Assembly (NCBI GenBank): GCA_016715625.1
Contig: JADJZU010000034.1
Location: 1-29,332, forward strand
DNA length: 29,332 nt
Direction of reading: 5' to 3'
Source of the DNA: Bacteroidota bacterium
GTDB taxonomy: Bacteria > Bacteroidota > Bacteroidia > Chitinophagales > LD1
The position numbers were made by a program, and so were the translations under genes. This document shows, piece by piece, positions 16,137 through 23,926 of the stretch (position 1 is its first letter; each line of letters begins with the position of its first letter). The notes beneath the pieces are model-generated. The model was not told the origin of the DNA. It saw only the letters and a list, made by a program, of their open reading frames with translations, and made no database searches.

Positions 16137-18449
16137 TTAATGTTCTGGAGCAAAAAAGCTCCACTGCAGCCTTAGCGCGCCCTGGATGCCACGCGCATCG
16201 GCATAATAACGAAACCGGTCTAGGTAATCACGGTAGCGAAAGTTGGCGGCATTCTCCACCGTGATGCTCAGCGACACGCTGTGTATATCGCTTTGCCAGC
16301 GAAGGCCGGCTTCCAGGTTCAGCAGCCAATATGCGGGCGGAGGCGGAGCGTAATCGTTGGTGGAGCGCGGCATAAAGGTTTGTTTGAGCACATTCAGGAT
16401 GGAGGCTCCGGCAAACACCTCTTTCACCCGTTTCGATAAGGTGGCGGTATAGCGAACCCCGTTCTCGAAACGGATGGGCGGCATTTGCTCCAACCAGTCG
16501 CGGGTGGCGGTATTGCGGGCAAAGAGCAGCGAAGTCTTGTTGAAGAAATCGAGTCCTTTTTGCGGGTGGAGCGCCAGGTCTATATCGGCACCGCTGAGCC
16601 AGGCGTTCTGCTGCCGGTATTCAAACGATGGAAAGGCCCCGCGAATGGTGAGGCGGGCCGGCTGCACCGGCACCAGATTGATAAACCGGAGGACGTAGTT
16701 GGTATACACCTCGGCCCGCAGGGTGAGGAAGGGAAGGTCGTAATCCAGCGAGGCGGTCCAGTTCAGGCTTTGCTCGGGTTTCAGGTAGCGATTGCCGGTT
16801 TCGAAAGTGGCCGCACCATGATGCACCCCAAAAGCAAAGAGCTCGTTGGGGGCCGGTGCCCGAAAGGCCGAACCCACATTCATCCGCCAGGTAAGGTGGG
16901 GGTGTGCGTGATGCTCGAACCCCAGATTGCCGCTGGGGGCGTAAAAGTGCAGCATGGTATCGTATTGCTGCAACGTAGTGCGCACGTAGTATTGCCCCCA
17001 CTTGTAATCCATCCGGAGGCCGGCCTCCACTTCCCAATCTCCTTTTATCCAGCGCTCCACCGCAAAAAGGCCGGTGCCCACATTGCGGAAGTCGGGAATA
17101 AAGTAGGCATACTTAAAGTTGTTGGTTTGTGTGGACACGCTCCAACCCACCGCCCCGCTCAGGACCTCCGACACTCGGTGCTCCCACACGGCATCCAGCT
17201 GCAGGGTTTGAATTTGAAAGTAAAACCCAGGGCGGGTTTTGTCCTGTACGGCTGCTCCGGCTATGTCATACTCCTTGCGCACATTATTCTGAAAAGCCAG
17301 CGTGAGCGACAAGCTGCCCAGTTGCCTGGTTTGCACATAGGCCCGCACCTTCGCCAGATGATGCACCACCGATTGAAAAGGCCTGGCGATGGCATAGCTG
17401 AAAGCGGCATCGTCTGCGGGTTGGGTTCGGGCTATGGCGCGTTGCAGGTCGTTGAGATTGCCGGAGTGGGCAGCCCGCAAAATGCCCAGGCGCGTTTCAA
17501 AGCGGGCATAAAATACCTCGGCACCGGCTCTCGGCTTTTTGTAGCCCGCTGCCACCGAAAAGTTCCCCTCCTGCAGGCCGGTGTTCTGCAACCAATAATC
17601 GGCCGCCCGCGAATTTCCTCCCCGCTTATACGTGCCGTTCACCCGCCAGCTGAGCGCGGACACCCGATGATGGCAACCCTCCACCGTAGCCGACACATTG
17701 GTCTCGGCATTGTTGCTGAACAGGGCTGTGTTCCATTCGCCCGCCACCCCGTGCCGCGTGGGCAGTGGGTTAGGCTCCACCAGAATAACCCCACCCAGGG
17801 CATCGCTGCCATAGCGCAGGGAGTTGGCTCCCTTAATGACGGTGATGCGCTGCGCCAGAAAAGGGTCTATCTCAGGTGCGTGTTCGCTGCCCCATTGCTG
17901 GCTCTCTAAACGTACTCCGTTATTAAGAATGACAATGCGGGTGCCATACAGCCCATGAATAACGGGCTTGGAAATGGTGGCTCCGGTACGCAGTGCATAC
18001 ACCCCCGGCACCTTTTCCAGCGTTTCGCCCAGCGACAAACCGCGGAGCGCGCTTAGCTTTTCGGCACTTATAGTCACGGCACTTTGAGTGGCGTGGCTCT
18101 CGCGCCTGGCCGCGGTAATCTGCACTTCGTTGAGCTCTGCCTCCTGATGGTTGAGTTTTATTTTGAGCAGGGTATCGCGGGTGAGGGTGATTGGCAGCAC
18201 CAGGGTAGCGCAACCCACGTGCGACACCGCCAGCTGGTAAGCACCGGCACATAACTGCCGAAACTCAAACCGGCCCCGCTCATCGGTGACGGTGCTCTGC
18301 TGCAAATGCACCAGGGTAACTGTGGCCCCCTCCAGCGCCTCCACCGAATTTTCATCGGTGATTCTGCCTTTCAGCGTCCATTCGCAGGACTGCGAAAAGC
18401 CTGCCGCGTGCAGCAGCATCCCAAAAACAATACTCAGATACTTAGCCAT
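16137..18449 (-). CDS. TonB-dependent receptor with carboxypeptidase-like N-domain
   Basis: Complete receptor of about 770 residues. After the signal peptide (MAKYLSIVFGMLLHAAGFSQ) comes a CarboxypepD_reg-like domain (LKGRITDENSVEALEGATV ... LKIKLNHQEAELNEVQITA), a plug domain (about 107-215, including VIKGANSLRYGSDALGG) and a 22-strand barrel ending LQWSFFAPEH. It should move a scarce ligand across the outer membrane using TonB energy. His-rich stretches occur (EGCHHRV, FEHHAHPHLTW, FGVHHGA), fitting a metal or metal chelate. The start is set at 18449 instead of 18494 because a signal peptide begins there and TACATTTG lies 6 bp upstream. Context with MbnP-like protein suggests copper. Confidence 0.93.
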   Translation of the reverse strand: MAKYLSIVFGMLLHAAGFSQSCEWTLKGRITDENSVEALEGATVTLVHLQQSTVTDERGRFEFRQLCAGAYQLAVSHVGCATLVLPITLTRDTLLKIKLNHQEAELNEVQITAARRESHATQSAVTISAEKLSALRGLSLGETLEKVPGVYALRTGATISKPVIHGLYGTRIVILNNGVRLESQQWGSEHAPEIDPFLAQRITVIKGANSLRYGSDALGGVILVEPNPLPTRHGVAGEWNTALFSNNAETNVSATVEGCHHRVSALSWRVNGTYKRGGNSRAADYWLQNTGLQEGNFSVAAGYKKPRAGAEVFYARFETRLGILRAAHSGNLNDLQRAIARTQPADDAAFSYAIARPFQSVVHHLAKVRAYVQTRQLGSLSLTLAFQNNVRKEYDIAGAAVQDKTRPGFYFQIQTLQLDAVWEHRVSEVLSGAVGWSVSTQTNNFKYAYFIPDFRNVGTGLFAVERWIKGDWEVEAGLRMDYKWGQYYVRTTLQQYDTMLHFYAPSGNLGFEHHAHPHLTWRMNVGSAFRAPAPNELFAFGVHHGAATFETGNRYLKPEQSLNWTASLDYDLPFLTLRAEVYTNYVLRFINLVPVQPARLTIRGAFPSFEYRQQNAWLSGADIDLALHPQKGLDFFNKTSLLFARNTATRDWLEQMPPIRFENGVRYTATLSKRVKEVFAGASILNVLKQTFMPRSTNDYAPPPPAYWLLNLEAGLRWQSDIHSVSLSITVENAANFRYRDYLDRFRYYADARGIQGALRLQWSFFAPEH

Positions 18450-18455
18450 AAAAAA

Positions 18456-18463
18456 CAAATGTA
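18456..18463 (-). promoter_or_regulatory. TAnnTTTG -7 box before the TonB receptor
   Basis: TACATTTG on the - strand with six T between it and the ATG at 18449. No good -33 TTG at normal spacing is seen. If used, the mRNA would be nearly leaderless. Confidence 0.45.
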
Positions 18464-18524
18464 GCGGCACACGCCCGGGGCGCTTGCCATTCAACCAAAA
18501 GGAAACAAAAAGAGGAGAGGTGTG

Positions 18525-18854
18525 CTACCCCTTACAAGGAGGGCCGCGCAGAAAAGCAACGTGCTGCTGTGCAGTGTAAACGTGCTGCACAAGGGGCAAG
18601 CACAAGAGCGAAACGTACGATTGGTTCGATACAAAAGCCGGAGGCTGCACCTCATCGGTGAAGGAGGCGATGTCGGCCTTGCAAACCTCGCAATGAAAAT
18701 GCGCATCGGCTGCATGCAGGTGATTGTGACAATGCTCGTGCTGTCCGCCATGTTCGGTAAACAGGTAGTGCACTTCGCGCACGCTCACCAGCGCCACCAC
18801 GATGGTGGCCAGCAGCACAGCCAGCATTTGCCTGAATACACGGGGACGATACAT
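18525..18854 (-). CDS. Small exported His/Cys-rich protein, first gene of the copper locus
   Basis: About 109 residues: one N-terminal hydrophobic helix (MLAVLLATIVVALVSV) followed by a His-rich stretch (FTEHGGQHEHCHNHLHAADAHFHCEVC) with nine His and three Cys in 27 residues, then a C-terminal region ending RGPPCKG. It resembles small His-rich proteins encoded upstream of metal-related TonB receptors in Bacteroidota. It probably binds Cu or Zn in the periplasm. ATGs exist at 18884, 18854 and 18827; 18854 is used because TATATTTG (18861-18868) lies 6 bp before it and inside the longer form. The stop is 76 bp before the receptor start. Confidence 0.72.
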   Translation of the reverse strand: MYRPRVFRQMLAVLLATIVVALVSVREVHYLFTEHGGQHEHCHNHLHAADAHFHCEVCKADIASFTDEVQPPAFVSNQSYVSLLCLPLVQHVYTAQQHVAFLRGPPCKG

Positions 18855-18860
18855 ACGCGG

Positions 18861-18868
18861 CAAATATA
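18861..18868 (-). promoter_or_regulatory. TAnnTTTG -7 box for the copper locus
   Basis: TATATTTG on the - strand, six bases before the ATG at 18854. It is the same distance as the box before the TonB receptor, and makes the locus likely to have its own promoter in the space shared with the divergent sixA gene. Confidence 0.55.
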
Positions 18869-18926
18869 GACGCGTTTGAATCATGCAGGGAGCTGATTTT
18901 TAAAAACAGAATGGTAGCTTAGCCAC

Positions 18927-19424
18927 ATGGAAAAAAATCTGCTGCTGATACGCCACACTAAATCGGACTGGGGGCATGCCGGCCTTGCCGATTTTGAGCG
19001 GCCCATCAAAACCGAGCGCACCGGGGATGCCCAACGCATGAGCCAAAAACTGAAAGCGCTGAAGGTGCAGCCCGATTTGATTTTATGTTCGCCCGCCAAA
19101 CGCACCCGGCAAACAGCCGAGTATTTTTGCCACACCCTGCACTACGACTATCACCGCCTGCAGCTGGAGCCGCGGCTCTACGAATCCTCGGCTGAGGATT
19201 ACCTGGAAGTGATACGCGAAGTGGAAGCGAGCGTGCACACGCTGCTGCTCTTTGGCCACAATCCTTCTATTACCGCTCTGGCACATTATTTCCTGCCCCG
19301 GGCCATTGCCCATGTGCCCACCACGGGCGTGGTGTGGCTGCAGTTACAATCAACCGATTGGGACCTTTACAGCACCACTCCGGTGGAGCTGCGCGGTTTT
19401 TTTACACCCAGGACAATAGACTAA
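18927..19424 (+). CDS. sixA: SixA-type phosphohistidine phosphatase (histidine phosphatase superfamily)
   Basis: A 165-residue cytoplasmic protein. The catalytic motif is LIRHTKSDWG with His10 (usually RHAKS); the second motif is LLLFGHNPSIT, and LILCSPAKRTRQTA gives the phosphate-binding Arg. Members remove phosphate from phosphohistidine, as shown for E. coli SixA, or from other phosphoesters. It lies 43 bp from the start of the divergent copper locus and upstream of the small lipoprotein and ppk1, a link often seen between SixA-like phosphatases and polyphosphate genes. Signalling or polyphosphate-related role is inferred. Confidence 0.88.
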   Translation: MEKNLLLIRHTKSDWGHAGLADFERPIKTERTGDAQRMSQKLKALKVQPDLILCSPAKRTRQTAEYFCHTLHYDYHRLQLEPRLYESSAEDYLEVIREVEASVHTLLLFGHNPSITALAHYFLPRAIAHVPTTGVVWLQLQSTDWDLYSTTPVELRGFFTPRTID

Positions 19425-19445
19425 GCCCTGCCACGTTAAAAAATC

Positions 19446-19577
19446 ATGAAAACAGGGCTGCGTGTCCTCCTCTTACTGATGACCCTGTGCGGTTTGCTGG
19501 CACAGCCAGCCTGCACCGTAAAGCGCGATTGCCGCGGGCATGTGAAGCATCGGCTGCCCAATGGCATTTGGATGTAA
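19446..19577 (+). CDS. 43-residue lipoprotein between sixA and ppk1
   Basis: Complete small ORF starting ATG at 19446 and ending TAA at 19575-19577. The product has an N-terminal hydrophobic stretch (LRVLLLLMTLCGLLAQ), a lipobox-like QPAC at residues 20-23, and a tail TVKRDCRGHVKHRLPNGIWM. The DCRG-x-x-K pattern and hydrophobic end recall tiny Bacteroidota lipoproteins I have seen in this kind of position. It is too short for usual ORF cut-offs. It has no known function. The 90 bp to the ppk1 start are non-coding. Confidence 0.6.
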   Translation: MKTGLRVLLLLMTLCGLLAQPACTVKRDCRGHVKHRLPNGIWM

Positions 19578-19667
19578 GCCGATTTGTTAAGCCTGCCTTA
19601 AGGGTGGGGGGCTGCTTTTTGGATGTGGTGGCTTTATTTATTTTGCGCGCACCGCTCCGGGTTGTTT

Positions 19668-21725
19668 ATGTCTAAAAAGTATCCATTTATTAATCGCGAG
19701 CTCAGCTGGCTGAGCTTTAACCAGCGGGTGCTGCAGGAAGCAGCCGACCCGCAGGTGCCCTTGCTGGAGCGCCTGCGCTTTTTGGGAATATTCTCCAATA
19801 ATCAGGATGAGTTTTTCAGGGTGCGCGTGGCCACCGTCAAGCGCCTGAGCGAGCTGGGCAAAAAAGCCAATACCCTGCTGCAGGGCAAGCCCCGCAAGGT
19901 GCTGGAAGAAGTGCACGATGAAGTGGTGCGGCAGGGCAAGCTCTTTGATGCCATTTATACCGAAGTGCAGCAGGCCCTCAAAAAGAACGGCATCCATATT
20001 ATTAACGAAACCCAGCTGAGTAAACAGCAGGGCGCCTTTGTCAATAAATATTTTGACGAGCACGTGCGCCCCGCGCTGGTGCCCATCATGCTCAACCAGG
20101 TAAAGCAGTTCCCTTACCTGCGCGATAAGGTGATTTACCTGGCCATCAAGCTCACCGGCAGCCACAAAAAACAATATGCCCTGGTGGAGGTGCCGGCCGA
20201 AACCACCCCCCGGTTTGTCACCCTTCCCTCTCAAAACAAGCAGCAGTACATTATTCTGCTCGATGATATTATCCGCTACAATCTGCCGGAGGTGTTTTCT
20301 ACTTTTCAGTTCAGCAAGATTGAGGCCTTTACCATCAAAGTAACCCGCGATGCCGAGCTGGATATCGACAACGATATTTCGCAGAGTTTTATTGATAAGA
20401 TATCGAAAGGGGTGAAGGCCCGGCAAAAGGGCAACCCGGTGCGGTTTGTGTATGACAACCACATTGCCAAAGACCTGCTCGATTTTCTGAAATCGAAAAT
20501 GAAGCTCGATGATTTAAACAATCTGATACCCGGTGGGCGCTATCATAACTTTAAGGACTTTATGAACTTTCCGGTGGTGGGGGCCACAGACCTGCTCTAC
20601 GATAAGCACGTGCCGCTGGTGCATCCGCTCTTGCCCATCAACAAGAGCTACTTTCCGGTGCTGCGCAGGCAGGATGTGATGCTGCATTATCCGTATCAGC
20701 AGTTTTCGCATTTTATAGAACTGCTGCGCGAGGCCGCTATCGACCCCGATGTCAAGAGCATTAAGATGACCCTGTACCGTGTGGCGCGCAACTCCAAGGT
20801 GATTAACGCCCTCATCAATGCCGCCAAAAACGGCAAGCAGGTGACCACCGTGGTGGAGGTGCAGGCCCGCTTTGACGAAGAAGCCAACATCCGCTGGGCC
20901 AAAAAACTGCAGGAAGAAGGCATCCATGTGATTTATGGCGTGCCGGGCCTCAAGGTGCACAGCAAGCTGTGCCTGATTACCCGCCTGGAAAACGGCAAGC
21001 CCGTCCGCTATGCCAACATTACCACCGGCAACTACAACGAAAGCACCTCGCAGGTGTATGCCGATGATGCGCTGCTGACAGCCGACCCCCGCCTCACCAA
21101 TGAGGTGGAACACATCTTCGAGTTTTTTGAGCGCAACTACAAGGTGCACGCCTTTAAGCATTTTATACTGTCGCCCCTGAGCACCCGCAAGCGGCTGCTC
21201 AAGCTGATAGATGCCGAGGCCGAAACCGCCCGCAAGGGCAAGCCCGCCCGCATCTTTTTAAAGATGAACAGCCTGGTGGACGAAGAAATGATTACCCACC
21301 TCTACGAAGCCGGACAGGCCGGGGTCAAAATCAACATTATTGTGCGCGGCATTTGTGCCCTGGTGCCGGGCCTGCCGGGCATCAGCGACAACATCGAGGC
21401 CATCAGCATTATAGATAAGTATCTGGAGCATTCGCGCATTTTCATTTTTGAGAACGATGGCGACCCGCTCTACTATTTTTCGTCTGCCGACTGGATGACC
21501 CGCAACCTCGACCACCGCATAGAGGCCACCTGCCCCATTTACGACAAAAAAATACAGCGCGAACTGCTCGACATGATGCAGATACAGTGGAGCGATAATG
21601 TAAAAGCCCGCATCCTGAACGGGGAACAGAAAAACATGCACCGCACCGCCACCGGCACCAAACGGGTGCGCGCCCAGGAAGCCATCTACGCCTACTTTAA
21701 AAAACACAGCGAACGCAAGGCATAG
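19668..21725 (+). CDS. ppk1: Polyphosphate kinase 1
   Basis: A 685-residue PPK1, which makes polyphosphate from ATP. The start is at 19668 (MSKKYPFINRELSWLSFNQRV), matching the family N-terminus. The N, head and two phospholipase-D-like catalytic domains are all present. The autophosphorylated His is His431 in GLKVHSKLCLI, and the second conserved His is His616 in NLDHRIEA. The LYRVARNSKVINALINAAKNGKQVT segment is the conserved ATP-site region. It is downstream of sixA and the 43-residue lipoprotein. A hairpin (21742-21774) follows the stop. Confidence 0.97.
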   Translation: MSKKYPFINRELSWLSFNQRVLQEAADPQVPLLERLRFLGIFSNNQDEFFRVRVATVKRLSELGKKANTLLQGKPRKVLEEVHDEVVRQGKLFDAIYTEVQQALKKNGIHIINETQLSKQQGAFVNKYFDEHVRPALVPIMLNQVKQFPYLRDKVIYLAIKLTGSHKKQYALVEVPAETTPRFVTLPSQNKQQYIILLDDIIRYNLPEVFSTFQFSKIEAFTIKVTRDAELDIDNDISQSFIDKISKGVKARQKGNPVRFVYDNHIAKDLLDFLKSKMKLDDLNNLIPGGRYHNFKDFMNFPVVGATDLLYDKHVPLVHPLLPINKSYFPVLRRQDVMLHYPYQQFSHFIELLREAAIDPDVKSIKMTLYRVARNSKVINALINAAKNGKQVTTVVEVQARFDEEANIRWAKKLQEEGIHVIYGVPGLKVHSKLCLITRLENGKPVRYANITTGNYNESTSQVYADDALLTADPRLTNEVEHIFEFFERNYKVHAFKHFILSPLSTRKRLLKLIDAEAETARKGKPARIFLKMNSLVDEEMITHLYEAGQAGVKINIIVRGICALVPGLPGISDNIEAISIIDKYLEHSRIFIFENDGDPLYYFSSADWMTRNLDHRIEATCPIYDKKIQRELLDMMQIQWSDNVKARILNGEQKNMHRTATGTKRVRAQEAIYAYFKKHSERKA

Positions 21726-21741
21726 GCCTGCTTTCCTTCGG

Positions 21742-21774
21742 CCTGCCTCGGCTAAAGCCAAAGGCGGGGGCAGG
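21742..21774 (+). terminator. Hairpin downstream of ppk1
   Basis: CCTGCC (21742-21747) pairs with GGCAGG (21769-21774), with an inner GGC/GCC stem. It begins 17 bp after the ppk1 stop; no clean T run follows, so this is a weak terminator call. Confidence 0.4.
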
Positions 21775-21799
21775 ATAAGCGGAAGATTATCTGTCTATA

Positions 21800-21815
21800 G
21801 GCGGCTGAAGCCGCC
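21800..21815. repeat. Short GGCGGC-TGAA-GCCGCC hairpin
   Basis: Perfect 6-bp stem with a TGAA loop in the intergenic region after ppk1. It has the same GGCGG core as the hairpins at 15482 and 22522 and may be a small repetitive extragenic element. Confidence 0.35.
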
Positions 21816-21954
21816 CGACAAGGAGCCATGAACAATCAGGGTGTGTAGCAATACTGATGGCCACAAAAGTCTAATTGCCCGAAAAAAAATGACAGCTGTG
21901 TAGTGCTGTATAGACACTGAACGCCATTCGGCAGGGTCTGCACTACCATTTACT

Positions 21955-22185
21955 GCTATTGAAGAAGTCACATCCGCTATTGAAGCAGTCGCATCCGCTA
22001 ATGAAGCAGTAGCTACTGCTAATACGGCAGTAGCTACCGCTAATTTGGACGTAGCATCCGCTAATTGGGAAGTTGTTGCCGCTAATATGGCTGTAGCTAC
22101 TGCTAATGTGGCTGTAGCTTCCGCTAATACGGCTGTAGTTTCCGCTAATGTGGCTGTAGCTACTGCTAATAAGGAAGTTGCAACA
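21955..22185. repeat. Eleven tandem copies of a 21-bp repeat
   Basis: Eleven imperfect 21-bp units, consensus GCTAATnnGGCnGTAGCTnCC on the + strand, starting at 21955, 21976, 21997 and so on to 22165. As the unit is 7 codons, both strands are open. The - strand frame (22211-21795, ATG start) gives a heptad repeat of the type ATATLAE, 10-11 copies, followed by a non-repetitive tail. The + strand frame reads ANxxVAT/ANxxVAS and ends MDI at 22215 but has no ATG before the repeat. Either could be a coiled-coil protein or a remnant. I cannot decide which strand, if any, is coding. Confidence 0.8.
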
Positions 22186-22668
22186 GGGTGTTTGTATAAC
22201 GCAATGGACATTTAGCTCGGTTCAAAGGGTGTTTTACCTGCTGCAATCCATTTTTTGTGTAAGGCAATTGATTTTTTGAGCGGTAAAATTTGCAGAAAAT
22301 GTTTTGCAGCCCTGTTTTTAGTCAGCTATATGCACAGCGAGAGCCTTGCAAAGCTCCTTTCGGGTTACACCACCAACATTGCCTATGACGCAACTCCGTA
22401 TATGCGTTCCATAATCCCCCCCCTTATGCATCGTAAACACACGCTCCTGAAAACCCTTAAGTCACGCTGGAGTCTCCCGAAGCAGAGCAGTAGGCCAAGC
22501 GGGATTCCCGATTAAAATTGACCCAGGCGGTCACCCGCCTGGGTTGGGTTTATATAAGCTATCGCCAGCCGCCCCCCAATGCCGGATGAATGTTTAATTG
22601 CGTTAAGCCCCGCCACAGGTGGTGGCAATTGGCATAATTTATTCTCTTTGCAGCGAAATAAATCAGCT
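22186..22668. other. Non-coding stretch before the thioredoxin-like gene
   Basis: About 480 bp without a convincing gene. An 86-codon frame (22255-22515) looks non-coding: no domain, no pattern of real protein. The one clear element is the hairpin at 22522-22543. Confidence 0.6.
22522..22543. terminator. CCCAGGCGG hairpin
   Basis: Perfect 9-bp stem (22522-22530 with 22535-22543) with a 4-base loop, followed by TTGGGTTT. It could be a terminator of an unseen transcript or a repetitive extragenic element. Confidence 0.45.
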
Positions 22669-23871
22669 ATGAACCGATTCCTTTTTGCCATTGCCCTCTT
22701 ACTCTCTGTTACCCTATTCCCCGCCACCGCCACAGCCGATGGTATCAATTTTGAGCACGACAAAACCTTTCAGCAACTGCTGGACATGGCTAAGTCGCAG
22801 AACAAACTCATCTTTATAGACTGCTACACCACCTGGTGCGGTCCCTGCAAAAGGCTGGCGGCACAGGTATTTCCCGATTCAGCCGTAGGGGCCTATTTCA
22901 ACGAGCGATTCATCAACACCAAATTTGATATGGAAAAAGGCGAGGGCATCGACCTTTCGGCCCGCTTTGGCATCCGCGCTTACCCCACCCTGCTGTGGAT
23001 AGACGGAGCCGGCAACGTGGTGCACAAACTGGTGGGCGGCACCGATGCAGCCGGGCTTATTGCACAAGGCCAGAAAGCCGTAGACCCCACCCCCGGCATC
23101 CTCAGCGGCATGCGCAAGCAATACAACGAAGGCAACCGCGATGTCAACTTCCTCTCCGACTTTCTGAATACCCTCAGCAACTCGGGCGATAACTACGACC
23201 CTTTCTTTAAAGAATATCTCGATAAACTGACCGAAAAAGATTTGCAGGAGCCAAAGCACACCCGCACCATTTTCAACCTCACCAAAGACATTAAATCGCC
23301 CGGCCTCTCTTATCTCGTAAAAAACAAAGAGAGCTACGGCACCCTCATGGGCTCCGATGTTTACAATGCCAAGATAAATACCATTGCTGCCAAGGCCGTG
23401 GCCGAAGCCCCCAAAGCCAACGATGCGGCTATGTTCAACGCGGCTATTGATATGATAAAAGCCAACAAAGCAGCCGATGCTGCCGAAAAGGTGCTCACCC
23501 TCAGCATGACTTACTACAGCAAGATGAACGACTGGATTAACTACGATAAAAACGCCAGCGCCTACATCAAAAAATATGCTGCCAAAAAATATGACGTGCT
23601 CAACGATGTAGCCTGGACCTATTACCTCAATATCAACGACCGCACGCAATTGCAGAAAGCCGCCAAATGGGCACAGGAGGCAGTGAACAACGACAACAAA
23701 TACACCTACAACCTTACCTACGCTTATCTGTTATATAAACTGGAAGATTTTAAGGAAGCAGAAAAAGCCTGCGACTATGCTATTCTGCGCGCCAAAGACG
23801 AGGGGGCCAACCCATCGTCTGCATCGTTCTTAAAAGAGGCCATCAAAAAAACATTAGAGAAGCAACCGTAA
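22669..23871 (+). CDS. Exported thioredoxin-fold protein with C-terminal helical repeats
   Basis: A 400-residue protein. Signal peptide at 1-24 (ending ATATADG); thioredoxin domain with the active site CYTTWCGPCKRL (CGPC) at about residues 46-58, cis-Pro region GIRAYPTLLWIDG, and then about 260 residues of alpha-helical repeat with TPR-like segments near the end (DVLNDVAWTYYLNINDRTQLQKAAKWAQEA ...). It probably reduces disulfides in the periplasm or acts in cytochrome maturation. The start at 22669 is chosen over an upstream in-frame ATG (22579) because it begins the signal peptide. Confidence 0.9.
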   Translation: MNRFLFAIALLLSVTLFPATATADGINFEHDKTFQQLLDMAKSQNKLIFIDCYTTWCGPCKRLAAQVFPDSAVGAYFNERFINTKFDMEKGEGIDLSARFGIRAYPTLLWIDGAGNVVHKLVGGTDAAGLIAQGQKAVDPTPGILSGMRKQYNEGNRDVNFLSDFLNTLSNSGDNYDPFFKEYLDKLTEKDLQEPKHTRTIFNLTKDIKSPGLSYLVKNKESYGTLMGSDVYNAKINTIAAKAVAEAPKANDAAMFNAAIDMIKANKAADAAEKVLTLSMTYYSKMNDWINYDKNASAYIKKYAAKKYDVLNDVAWTYYLNINDRTQLQKAAKWAQEAVNNDNKYTYNLTYAYLLYKLEDFKEAEKACDYAILRAKDEGANPSSASFLKEAIKKTLEKQP

Positions 23872-23926
23872 ACCGCCTCTGCGCTTAGTATTGCATTTTA
23901 ATCACCTAACATAAAAATCAAACACA

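Noticed and set aside
16485..17909. 474-codon open frame on the + strand inside the TonB receptor gene
   Set aside because: It is the shadow of the receptor coding frame; its protein has no domain pattern, while the - strand frame has a plug, barrel and signal peptide.
21955..22185. CRISPR array
   Set aside because: Units are contiguous 21-bp copies with no spacers, in phase with codons, and no cas genes are present.
22255..22515. 86-codon frame on the + strand
   Set aside because: No signal, domain or repetitive pattern and no supporting promoter; looks like chance.
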